This document shows, piece by piece, positions 12,370 to 22,838 of a stretch of 64,000 nucleotides of DNA. This stretch comes from Oenanthe sinensis (Eukaryota; Streptophyta; Magnoliopsida; Apiales; Apiaceae), in contig CM053799.1 of NCBI GenBank assembly GCA_028671895.1, positions 44,517,455-44,581,454 on the forward strand, in the 5' to 3' direction. Below the pieces are notes generated by a model that was given only the letters and a program-made list of their open reading frames with translations, had not been told where the DNA came from and did no database searches. Made by a program: the position numbers and the translations under genes. How positions within the stretch are numbered: the stretch's first letter is position 1; each line of letters begins with the position of its first letter.

Positions 12370-12738
12370 GAGCAAGTCCAAAAAATTCCTTATATGGTGT
12401 CCTAAATTATAATTTAAGTATTGCAACAAAAAATCTTACTCCAACAGCTCCCTAATTTATCATTAAAATGTTAGGACATCCCTCTCCTCCCATATTTTTA
12501 AGGATACCCTAGCATTCCTTACTTATTTTTATTAGTAAAATATTATTTTCCCCCTTTCACATATTTGTTTTTCTTTTACTCCTATTTTACAATTCAAATA
12601 TATTAATATTTTAATAATAAGGGAGGAAGATAATGAATGTTGTTGGAGTGCATGTACAAAACTAATGTCCTAAACTACTAGGACATAATATTTTATAACA
12701 TTTTATAAGTAAGTTCCAAGGAGCTGTTGGTTTTGCTC
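12370..12738. mobile_element. Tourist-like (PIF/Harbinger) MITE, 369 bp, TTA TSD
   Basis: Ends are inverted repeats, GAGCAAGTCCAA on the left and, read inward from the right, GAGCAAAACCAACAGCTCC. A further internal pair around 'gtcctaaa' and 'tttaggac' also matches. The element is flanked by TTA at 12367-12369 and 12739-12741. A 3-bp TWA duplication with terminal GAGC is the pattern of PIF/Harbinger-type MITEs. There is no ORF. Confidence 0.65.
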
Positions 12739-12766
12739 TTATTATCCTTAACCAAACGGCTCCTAA

Positions 12767-13139
12767 GAGCAACTCCAACAGAGTTCTAATTCATTCTTTA
12801 AATTTAATATAAAATATTAAATTTTAGTAATTTAGGATATAGATAAGTAACTTGAACTCCAACAATGTTACTTATATCACTTCTTTGTCTTATATTTTAT
12901 TATTAAAAATACTTTTCATCATTAAAAATGTACTATACAAAACAGAGAGAAAGATGATATTTATAATATTTTATTATAAAATATAATTTATGATATATTT
13001 AGGAAGAAGAGTCGATTACTTACTTATAAGTGAATCCTACTAATATAATGAATTATTAGGATACTGTTAGAACTCATTTTTCAATCTCATTTTTTAAATT
13101 TTATTATAGGGACTTAAATAAACAAGCTGTCCGAGATGC
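12767..13139. mobile_element. Second Tourist-like MITE, about 373 bp, TAA TSD
   Basis: It begins GAGCAACTCCAACAG directly after TAA (12764-12766) and ends ...CTGTCCGAGATGC before TAA (13140-13142). The ends are related to those of the MITE 28 bp upstream, but the right end has lost or changed a base. Internal 'atttaatataaaatatt' and its complement support a fold-back element. No ORF. Confidence 0.5.
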
Positions 13140-14409
13140 TAACAAGTACTTGCTAGTCAAACGGATACTTATAATTATTCCACTCTTGGATGTAGCTAAA
13201 ATACTCATCATCCCTAAAAAAAAATTAAAAAATACTCATCATCCCAGCACAATTTCTTTGCTAGTGGACCGCCAGGCGCTGGCGCAAAGGCCCCAAACCA
13301 ACGCAAAACAACACGTCTTTAAACTGAAGATTAATTAATTCCAACAAAAAGGCAATAGATTGTTAATTTTATATTTTTTTAATAATTAAACATCCGTTCT
13401 AAGAAATTTTGGGAATCAGTTAGAATCGAATCATAGGTGAAGATAAACCTTATTCCCTAATACCCAGTTTTTTGATTGCATTGCATAAAATAAATAGTAT
13501 TACACTCTACTCCTGGATTTTTTGAGAAGAAAGTAAAAGAATGTATATGAAAGGAAATGTAACAATTTTTACTAACTTGCTGGAACAAGTTTAAAAATTA
13601 AAGAGTAAAATTACTTTCGTGCTACTGAGAATGAAGAAAATCATATAAATGATTATCAAAGTAAAATTGTATCCTTAAATTTTAAAAAGAGAAAATTAGA
13701 TAATAAATATATGTTAGTAATAACAAATCTTTTTTAATTTAAATACATCACTTACTTTTCTGTTCATCCCATTTTTAATTTAAATTTTATATGCTTTACT
13801 CCCAAAATTTTCATTCTATTTTATTTGTTCATCTTTTTAAAAAATTCGAGAGCATGAATAAAAATGTAAATTATATTATTTACTTTTCTCTTCATCTACT
13901 TTCCTTCTTTTATAAAATTCAAGAGCAAGGTGGGTTGGCAGGAGTTTCTAGAGTACAAATGAAAGGTCCGCCCGAAGGATTCGAGTCTTATCATTTATTA
14001 TCGACATTTTATATATATATAATTTTAAAAAAATTGTAAATTATTTTAAAATTTTATCTTTTTAAATAAAAAGTTAATATTTAAAAAAGAAATTTATATA
14101 TTTAATTTGATTTCATTAAATAAATAAATAATAAAATAATAAAATATATTGGGAAGGAAACAATATTTGGAATATAAAACATTTATTTAGTACAATAAAT
14201 ATGAGCACATATTTTAAACTGACTGACAACCAATAGAATATTAAGGGAAGAAGTAGAAGCATAAAAGGAAGTCACTACTTCCAATGCAACTTTTGGGGTT
14301 CCTAGCCTGTCTTACTTAATATTAGGCATCAAAAGACAAACCTACCAATAAAACAACCTAGCATTGTATTATTATAGGGGAAGAGAACAGGAGATAGATA
14401 CAAATAGTG

Positions 14410-15121
14410 ATGGTGATAGAGCAAGCAAAAAATGAGTTAAAAAACCTGGAAACTCAGTATCCAAATAGCTTTCATTCATTAAAACTTGACCTCAAAACCT
14501 TCATATCTCAACTAGAAGAGGAGGAGAACCTCTCATCTCACAAATACTACTCTATTCCCATTGCTACTACTGCTTCAACCCATGGTATTATATAATTTTT
14601 CTTTTTTACGTTGTCTTTGCATGGTCCTTGATATATTCTTAGTTTACATGCAAATGTGTACATAGACAGGGGCGGAACCAGGGGTCAGTCTGACCTCGAC
14701 TATTTAGAACTTTTGGTTCCGTCGCTGTATATAGGCATACCGTAAAACCTCGATAAATTAATAATCTCGAGATGAGTAAACTTTATTAATTTATCGAGGT
14801 CGAAGGAAGCGGGATTAACATGATCATATTATATCATTAATACAAAATTGTATATGAAAATATGTTTGCTTTATGGTTTATTGAACAGTCTCCTCAACCG
14901 GTAAGAAGAGAAAGAAGGGTCAAACTGATGTGAAAGAAAAGTGGGATGATGATGAAGCTCAATCAAAGATGGAAATGTCAAAGATGTTGTATATGAAGAG
15001 GTCTCGTTGTAATGATGGCTATGGAAAAAGGAGAGATATGAGTACTAATGCTGTTATTGAGAGAGCTCGGGTTTGTTTGCAAAAAGTGCAACAATTTAAA
15101 ACTAGCTTTTTCCAGTACTAG
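14410..15121 (+). CDS. Small uncharacterised protein, 135 aa
   Basis: Two exons, 14410-14584 and 14889-15121, join in phase (G|TC) with a GT/AG intron of 304 bp. The protein starts MVIEQAKNELKNLETQYP. Its N-terminal half is hydrophilic and helical with an acidic EEEE run, so a coiled coil is likely. The middle has a basic KKRKKG patch that could be a nuclear signal, followed by an acidic WDDDE stretch. The C-terminus ends in VQQFKTSFFQY. I do not recognise a named domain and assign no function. Exon structure, phase closure and amino-acid composition support a real gene. An upstream GTG in frame is not a likely start. The intron carries a tiny hAT-like insertion and a palindromic repeat. Confidence 0.65.
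14667..14727. mobile_element. 61-bp hAT-like miniature element
   Basis: The ends are CAGGGGCGGAACC and, read inward from the right, CAGCGACGGAACC. The 8 bases on either side, tacataga (14659-14666) and tatatagg (14728-14735), match at 6 of 8 positions, as expected of a decayed 8-bp hAT duplication. It sits in the intron of the small gene at 14410. Confidence 0.45.
14736..14806. repeat. Palindromic repeat with 'cctcgataaattaata' ends
   Basis: The left arm is aacctcgataaattaata and the right arm its complement, tattaatttatcgaggt, around a 25-base loop. Related arms recur at 25035-25070 and 25130-25175 (ending ttactg). It is a dispersed DNA-transposon-derived sequence; the superfamily is not settled by what can be seen. 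Confidence 0.5.
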
Positions 15122-15479
15122 CCTGGCCTTGGATGGTAGCTAAATAATGGGGAGATTTTATGAATCTTTTTTTTTTTTTTTTATGTACAACTCATGTACT
15201 GTGTATATGCAACTTTTCTTCTTTTGTTAGATTGTGACTGTTCGATTTTGTTTGGTTTATTGGATGTGTTGATTTTACAACCAAAGTAGTCCAAACACTG
15301 GAAACAACTCCTTTGTAAACAACTCTATTTATGGTAATGTACTCATGTTATGGACACGATCCTTAGAAATTAGCACTATTTTAATTTTTTTGGAATCAAC
15401 CAGTTATAATGCAATAATTTTTACAAATTCTTTCATTGATTTATATATCTGATAGTTATGTAGGTGATTGTTTTCTTGT

Positions 15480-15853
15480 GTTACTGGCACCACATTCTCG
15501 GACATGTCAACGAATTCTGGCAGTGGCAAGGAAATGCTGTTGTGCAATGTCGTCCTCGGTTAGGTTGCTGTTGGGGGCAGTCCAGGTGTTTACGTAGCCT
15601 GTAGCTCATGGTACGTGAAGGAACTGATTAATTCCGATTTCTTATTTTGTAACTTTATTTGCTGATAATGTGAAGGTGTGTGAACCAAACATAAGGCTTA
15701 GTGCTTGAATCCATGTATTGGCACGCGATCTTCACCGAGTCCCCTGAACCCGGCGTTAATGTGAAAGTTGGTGTCGGAAACTAAGCTGAAATGCTCATTT
15801 GTGTTACCATGGAAGTAAAACATGACTCTATCTCCTCTGATGAATCTTGGATC
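15480..15853 (-). pseudogene. Root-cap domain protein pseudogene fragment
   Basis: Read on the minus strand from 15853, the frame gives DPRFIRGDRVMFYFHGN and then EHFSLVSDTNFHINAGF, which is the core of the plant root-cap (late-embryogenesis-like) domain. The similarity then shifts to another frame as NTWIQALSLMFGSHT, and to further frames for PEFVDMSENVVPVT, the usual end of the domain. Frameshifts and stops between the blocks make it a pseudogene, and the upstream part of the gene is missing. The three blocks occur in the order of the family, so chance is unlikely. Family members are secreted or seed/root-cap proteins of unknown biochemical role. Confidence 0.72.
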
Positions 15854-18557
15854 CTAACAGGCTGAATCAATTCCATTGCAATTGGGCTAATGTGCCGCAG
15901 AAAAAAGAAGTTAAAATTTAAACATTACCCATATATTTATACAGACAGTAAGAGGACTAGTTGTGCATACTTTTGCATATAGCTTGACAGTCTCCAGAAT
16001 TGCAGTCGATAAATATTGTGCATACTTTTGCATATAGCGTGATTGCAGCTTCCTATACTAGTATCAATTAATCGTAATAGCAAGTACTTGTATGGATTTT
16101 TCGCAAATGGAATCAGATTGTTGAAGCAATTCCCTGATGCATCTCTGTCTATGTATCCGTTTCAGAATTAGAAGGAAGAGAAACAGATATATATCAGTTA
16201 AAGACTCGTAGGAAGATTTATCTAGTTGAGTCCAACATCAGGAAGAGTGCATATTGCAAAACGAAGTCACCAAATTAGTCATGACCTTCATATTCATCCA
16301 AGATGAGCAAAACAACTCCCTCAATTGCTCTTCTCAAAGACTATCCTAATGTACATAGGATAACTACCTCACCGTCTCAAGTAGTATGACCACAGCACTC
16401 TAACTCTATTAACTTGTGCAATAGATGAGGAAGTTAAATGCAGCCCTAACCAACTGTGAAAGATTAAGACTTTTCGGAATTTTGATGAAACAAATCAAAA
16501 CTTATATAGTATTGTATAAATTGAATATTCATAGGAAGACATATGTAAACATCATTCACTTTCCTGAAACATTTAAAGTTTATGACTATGGTTCATCGAA
16601 GAGCATGCTTTAGCTGGTAATTTGAGGTTTCTGATAACTAAATCTTGGCTGTATATCTGAATTTTTGGTATCAGATTCTTCATCCTTCATTCCTCTGGCC
16701 ATTTTGCTATAATATCTATCATCTGAACATGCTATCTGCCGTGATATTTCTACTCTTTCATTACCATGATTTTATCATCTCCCCTGTGCTTTCATTATGA
16801 TGAGATCCTGTGTTGGTATCAGACATGTGTTCTTCAATCTCCTGATCATCAGGCATTACAACGAAGACATTGTCCTTCCTTTTGCTTTCACTCTACCAAT
16901 CCGTATTGAATAGATGTGGGCTAAGTGGCTCTTTATATTTCATCATCAGAATCTGCTACCACCGTCTCGTCTGTAGAGCATGACGATGTGATAACCACTG
17001 CCAAATGATATCAGTTTAGATACGATACAATGATCATATACTCCCCGAATTTAACTTACTTTGATTGCTTTGGAGGAAATTCCTATCTAGATATTAAGTC
17101 AATTAAGGACCAGGGGACTTGCTCCAAAATTGGTACAAGCCTTGACAGGTGGCAACACCAAAACAGAAGGAACAAGCTGTCCAGCCAAAGTAGCACAGAT
17201 AAAATGTTCCTCTTTTACTCTTAATAGAGAACTGAGGTGACAGAAGCTTTCAGAACCATCAGCTGATCCAGCAAGTATATCTAGAGCAATTTGTTCATTA
17301 CCTTCACCCTGACACCTGCAACTCATATGAATTTAGATATGTTTAACACGTTCAAGTAACTATAACATCGACCTATCACCAGAAATCAGTTGATGTATGT
17401 AAAATTATAAGAAAAGGAACAATATTTTCCGATAAAGATCATGACAAGATTCTTAATTTCTCGTTGAAACCTACTCCACAAACTTAAACAGATTTGCAGG
17501 CAAATTGTTTGTGCATCTCAGTGGTGTGTTTCAGTGTTTGCATTGGGTTATCAACTTTTCTTTCATTAAAGAAACTTGGCCCAAGGTCTGATCAATTAAT
17601 CAATGACGAATTTCACTTCTCCCTACCATTTTGGACGGTTGTTGGTTTAGATGATAAACTTCCTTGGACGAGAAGGTGTCTGCTTGGTTTCTGACTTCGC
17701 AAAGAGGAAGGCTATATACAATATTGTCGAGAAATACATGATTTCGCCTTGGTACAATTTTGTAATGCCTAAATAAAGATACAAAATAGTAAGTCATGTT
17801 CTCTTATATATATTGGAAACCAAGGCTCTCTCTCTGCAACTCTTTCTTCTGTTTATAGAATTATTCTTTCAACTAATTTAATCACTTTGGAAATCTACTT
17901 TTGTTTATAGATTTTGTATGGATGAAAATATTAAGCATGTGAACTTGGAACAATATTGTACAAACTGTCTAAATATTAAGCATTCGGCTCAAGATTTAAA
18001 ATGTTAATGGCTCTCTACCTTGTCCAATCTGTCTCTCATTTTATAAAATTCAGGAAAACAAGTCGTCGACAATAAAATTAACAAATCTTCCTTTCGAATT
18101 GTAGACCTTCCCACCTGATAATAGACGGTTCTTGTCATAAATCTCTGAAAACACCACCATAAGTTCAGCTTCCACTTTAATAAGCCATTAGAGTACTGTT
18201 AAGTATCCGGACATGAATGAAGATCTATTGGAGAACTAAACCTGCCAAGCATTGAAAGTCATAATTCTGTCATCACTAAGATCGCATAAAGTTTAACCTA
18301 CTTAGATAGTTGACTTATACTTGAGAAACATGTTATGATCTTGAGAGAGTACATATCCAATAAATGGTAACAAGAGATGGAGATATCAAAACGATAACAA
18401 CCCTTACTAATACTAAGTTTCCCATGTTGACAAGGGATGTCATGCTACAACAAAGAGCGTTGGAAATTTTGAAATTTTGCAAGGCTTTACGAGATAAAGC
18501 TATATGCTTTTGGGAGATGAATTATCTATTTATGGCTTCTTTCCACAAAAAATTCTC
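15854..18557. other. Intergenic, no confident gene
   Basis: 2.7 kb between the root-cap remnant and the MGSC gene. A 23-bp direct repeat, starting ttgtgcatacttttgcat, occurs at 15961-15983 and 16016-16038. Moderate-length ORFs at 17099-17326 (-), 17600-17797 (-) and 18364-18585 (+) have no recognisable domain and no consistent splice partners. Part of this may be 3' UTR of the gene at 18558-20337. Confidence 0.5.
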
Positions 18558-20337
18558 TCAGCTCACAGTTCTTGAAGACGTATAGCGATCAGTTGAATCA
18601 GCTGAATTAGGTTCCCACGTGGATGACGAGAGCCAGTGCTGTTGACTGCCTACAAAGCTATTGCTACCAGATGATTCTTGCTCTTCCAAATCTTCTCCTT
18701 CTCTAGGCACGCCTCGTGTTACAGTCACATACTTGTGAAGGCTTGGCTCCATTAAGTCATTGTTGACAACTACCTTTGATTCCACAATGTTGGCTCCGAG
18801 AGAAGAGCTTCTCTCGTGCCTTCTAAATTTATCAGCTGCTGGAACTCTTGTTCTCTCTTCTACATAGGCATTGGATGTATTTGAGCTAGTACCCGAGTTG
18901 AGGTCAGCAACTGCATCGAGAATTGAGCGGGCCTTGGTGACACAAGCTGGTAGAGAAAATGCTGGAGCAGGGGTAGGCGCAGTCTTTTGGTGGAAGTTTT
19001 GGATGTCTTCAAGCAACATTGAGGTATAGGAGGGGTTTGGATTCAATAGAGTTTCAGGATTGATATCAAGGTCTCGAGAAAGCCTTGAGGATCGGCTTCT
19101 TGTCAGTGATTGGGGCTTAAGGCCTTCGTTGCCCGAAGATATCAAATTAACTGCCACATTTCCACTTATTCCATTAGCCTCTTCATTTTGCTGCTTCTGC
19201 TGCTCCTTTGTACCTCTATTAGTATAACCTTTGCCTTTATTTCCTTGCACAACGGCACTCGGCTTCTGCGCATTGCAAATTTATACAAAACTCAGTAACA
19301 TTATAAGCTTATATTGCAGACAATGTGTATACTTCTTAAATTGAAGAGGAGTTTGAAAATAATAATACCTGATTACTGACATTGTTATCAATCTCACTCA
19401 AAGGGTTTCTTCTGTAAGGCGACTGCTCATTCTTCCTAGAATTACTCCTACTCAGCGAAATCTGAACTTCATTCGAAGACGCCTTAACATTAGTCCTAGC
19501 TGGAGATCGTGCACGAGGCGATGCCACAGTCCTCTTAACCTGAACCCTCTTAACACCAGCAGCAGCTGAATTCGTCGTCGCCTCCACCACACCCCCACCA
19601 TTCTTAACCTTATCAGTAGATACAGTAGCAGGCACAGAAACCAATTTCCCTGGCCTACCACCATTACCTGACACTGCCTTACTATTAGTACTCGGTGATT
19701 CAGATCTCCTCGCTGGAGATCTACTCACCCTCCTCTCACCACTACCACCATTCCCACCACCTCTTTCTCTACTCAAAGTCCGTCTCCTCCTTCCATGAGG
19801 AGACGAACTACCATCACGATGGCGTTGTCTATGCCTATGAATCCGATCAGCAATCGCCTCCTCTTCACCATCACCATCACCAACAATATCATTCCCTCTA
19901 TTCCTCTCCCCACCTTCATTATCAAAATCAAAACTCCTCTTAGAACCCGAATACTTTCTCCCCCTTTGTATCCCACTCCCCTCACTCGAAACCCCAGCCT
20001 TTCCAGTCGAGCTTCGACTCAACCTCCCACACTGAATCAAAATAGCATCCACCTCTTCTTTAGTACAACTAGAAGTCCTAATTGGAGTAGACATTACCAC
20101 ATTGTTCCCATTATCAAAACCCGAAGAATTAGCAACCACATTCTTGTCTTCCTCAGAATGTGTACTAGTCTCCCTATCAATTTCATGGCTCACTCTGTGC
20201 TTAATTATAAATATTTCTTTCTTCAAAGACTCTTCTTGGGGTTTCTTTGTCACTTGTTGGATTTGAATTGGTGGGTCAGGTAGAGAAATTGGACAAGTAG
20301 AAGAAGCAACACTCTTCTTGCTAAAACAAGATCCCAT
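18558..20337 (-). CDS. MGSC-type Ser/Arg-rich membrane-anchored protein, 558 aa
   Basis: Two exons on the minus strand, 20337-19369 and 19265-18558, join in phase across a 103-bp GT/AG intron. The N-terminus MGSCFSKK fits the N-myristoylation (Gly2) and palmitoylation (Cys4) pattern, so plasma-membrane anchoring is plausible. The middle is low-complexity and basic, with repeated SP/SR motifs (RRVSRSPARRSESPS, ASPRARSPARTN), and the intron lies shortly after RRNPLSEIDNN. The second exon has a Ser-rich region with SRSSRLSRDLDINPE and a helical patch SYTSMLLEDIQNFHQKT before PACVTKARSILDAVADLN. These blocks resemble a conserved but uncharacterised plant protein family; I do not recognise an enzymatic domain and give no function. 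SP-rich segments suggest many kinase sites. The ATG is the first in an open frame after a stop-containing leader. Confidence 0.85.
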
Positions 20338-21487
20338 TTTTATTTTTTTCGAATCAAAACGAAGAAAGATTTGATTTTTAATTTAGATCTGAAATGAGGG
20401 AGTGAGTAGAATGAAGAGATAAGAGAAGATTTGAAAAGGGTACTTTTGTATTGGTGTTTTCAAGAACCCAAGAAATCAAATTCAAATTTTTAACTAAAGG
20501 GTGGTAAATGTAGCCGTTAAGAAAGAGGGGTTGGTGTTATTTATTAATTTGAAATAAGTTATCATATCATAGGAGACAGAAACACATGCAGGGGAATTTG
20601 AGTATTTTAACTTTCTTGCACATGGTCCAATATAAATTACACAGAAAAATTTATATGAAAATAAAGTTTTGGAATATTAATCCGAAAAAATTGCAGAAAT
20701 AAATATATGGTAATTCAAAATATAAATTATAAAAATACATGAGAATATCGCATAAAGTTTTAGTTTTTGTACGGATCTATTTAGGATTACCGATAAAAAT
20801 TGCTGTAAAATTACAACATGTGTAGAATGCAGGACAAGATTGATGTGGATCCAGACCTTGGTAGAATATGCCCCTGAATACAAGATAGATCTATGTGGTT
20901 TGTGTCCTTGTTTGGAACCTTATGTATATAGGACTAATATGTAATCACTGTTCACTGGGATGTTTGAAATGGTTCGGACAAAATGAGATGTCTAGCACTG
21001 AAACATGTAACGGTAGGATTCCATTCTGAGCATAAACAACTGTTACTATGTGGTACTTGTTGTGTCATTGTGTGTGTACAGATACATCATACATGTATGC
21101 AAATATAAAGATTAAAAACATTCAAATCGATCTTCTAACGGTATCAATAGTGGCTTGGTTGTATCGTAAAATACTCACCAGGGTTCCATCGACAAGTGTA
21201 TTGATGTGCCAAAATTCCATATCAACCAAACATTTAAACTACTTGGAAATTTCAGGAATAACAATGATCAATATTAATACTCATATGTGAAAGTAAGCCG
21301 CTTAGTATTGTCGATTACATTCATAAATCAAAAGCAGCATCCTTTTAAAGGCATGCCAAACTAGTAAACATCCAAGTTAGTAGCAGTAACATCTGAAATG
21401 TATATGTTACACAGGAACTTGTAAAATCAACTGCGGGTTGCACAAATCATAGACAGCAGAATTTGTTCTTGTAGAGAAAACCTTGTT
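20338..21487. other. Promoter side of the MGSC gene and 3' flank of MGST3
   Basis: 20338-20620 is the leader and promoter of the minus-strand MGSC gene. 20630-21300 contains moderately AT-rich DNA with no gene. 21300-21487 is the 3' UTR side of MGST3. No repeat with clear ends is seen. Confidence 0.4.
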
Positions 21488-22838
21488 TCAAGCAATGAGA
21501 AATTTGATTCCGCAAGAAAATGAGCAGAGGATAAGTCCGATCAGTGCCCCAAAACTGTACATTCTGCAAAACAGAAAAATCCATGGCGATGAATTTGGCT
21601 TATAGTAGAAATGCATTACACATGAAGAAGCTATGTAACACAATGCATGATTTCGATGACCCCATCCTTGTACTAAGTTTTGTCTATATGTACCAGAGAT
21701 GATTAAGTGATGATATATCATTTTATCCTACCAATGGCATGATTTTGGAATGAGATTTAAGTAATTAAATCACAAATACATGCAGTATAGGCTTGAAGAA
21801 GAGTGATTTCCATTGCAGAAAACAACCGCAGACATACTAGTCCAAGCACAATTCAATTTATTTAACCAAGAACCTCTAAGCTCTAGCAACAACAGAACAC
21901 ATTTCTGGGCAACCTAAATAGAACTTTAGCACACATGTTAGTAGTAACAAGTAGGACTCATAATGTTGAAAACTTTGCACAAAACCTTAGATGATGATCA
22001 GAATTGCAATGGTAGGAAGTCTAAGTAGAACACAACACATGTCTTACTAACGTCTTACCCCAGGCTAGAGATATGCAAACTTATATTTATAGCTTTCTGA
22101 ACTTCACAACTTATCTAATGCTGAAAGACAATGAGTATCAACTTTAATTAAGAGCGCGCTTTCTGTTTTGACAAGGCTGGCGAAGTAGTTGCTTAAGTTA
22201 TTTAATAAATCATCCAATCTTGTTGGGGTTACTAAATAAAGCTACACATCATATTTATGATATTTCACAGGATAATCATAAGTTATCAAGACATACCCGA
22301 CGGATAGACGCTTCTTAGGATCACCAGTGGAATATCCTGTGAAATAGAAATAACGACTAACAATGTAAACAACACCAAGAACTGAGGAGATGATAGGGTG
22401 TTTAATCCCTCCCAACGTCATGAATGTCAAGAACAAAGGCATCCACTCCAGAGAGTTCTGGTGACCTCTCTGCACCATTCAACACAATTTAATAACCCGA
22501 CGAAAAGATCCAAGAAATTAAAAAACTTGTCGAAAACCATCAAAAAATACCTGAACACAGTTGAAGAGATTAGCATTCTCGTTCTCAGATTCTAACGCGT
22601 ACATGGCAGGTAGAGCAACCTTATACCTGTAAATTTCGTTCACAACATCACAGATACATCGACGTCTAAAAATGTAAAACGAAACCTCAAGTTGATAATG
22701 CAAATTTAGTACATACTTTTTTCGGGCTTTGCCTACTTGAGAGGCCATCCAGAAATTAAAGAAACCGGAGATGGCAACAACTATAATCACATAGCCATAT
22801 TCTTTTGGCAACATAACAACTCCGGTTGTGAGCTCCAT
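21488..22838 (-). CDS. MGST3: Microsomal glutathione S-transferase 3 (MAPEG family)
   Basis: Four exons on the minus strand, 22838-22717, 22626-22551, 22469-22297 and 21563-21488, total 447 bp and give 148 aa, the normal length for MGST3. The start MELTTGVVMLPKEYGYV matches the family opening. A first membrane helix follows (about residues 14-32), then the family signature ending FNCVQRGHQNSLE (about 62-74), two hydrophobic helices (about 76-112) and a last helix (FGALIGLILCSFSCG). The enzyme is an ER-membrane glutathione transferase/peroxidase that reduces lipid hydroperoxides and conjugates leukotriene-like substrates in animals; in plants the role is inferred to be lipid-peroxide detoxification. 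No defects are seen. The conserved Arg/His/Gln/Asn/Glu run that contacts glutathione is intact. Confidence 0.93.

Larger units (their letters stand above)
11196..14409. other. Intergenic region with two MITEs
   Basis: This region covers the La 3' flank and the upstream flank of the gene at 14410. It has two adjacent MITEs (listed separately), an (AT)n run near 11838-11855, and otherwise AT-rich DNA. Segments at 12000-12360 and 13140-14400 show no convincing gene. Short ORFs at 10852, 11583 and 13150 lack family similarity or splice logic. Confidence 0.5.

Noticed and set aside
17099..17326. 75-codon minus-strand ORF as an extra exon
   Set aside because: No domain, no phase-compatible partner; the neighbouring gene closes in frame without it.
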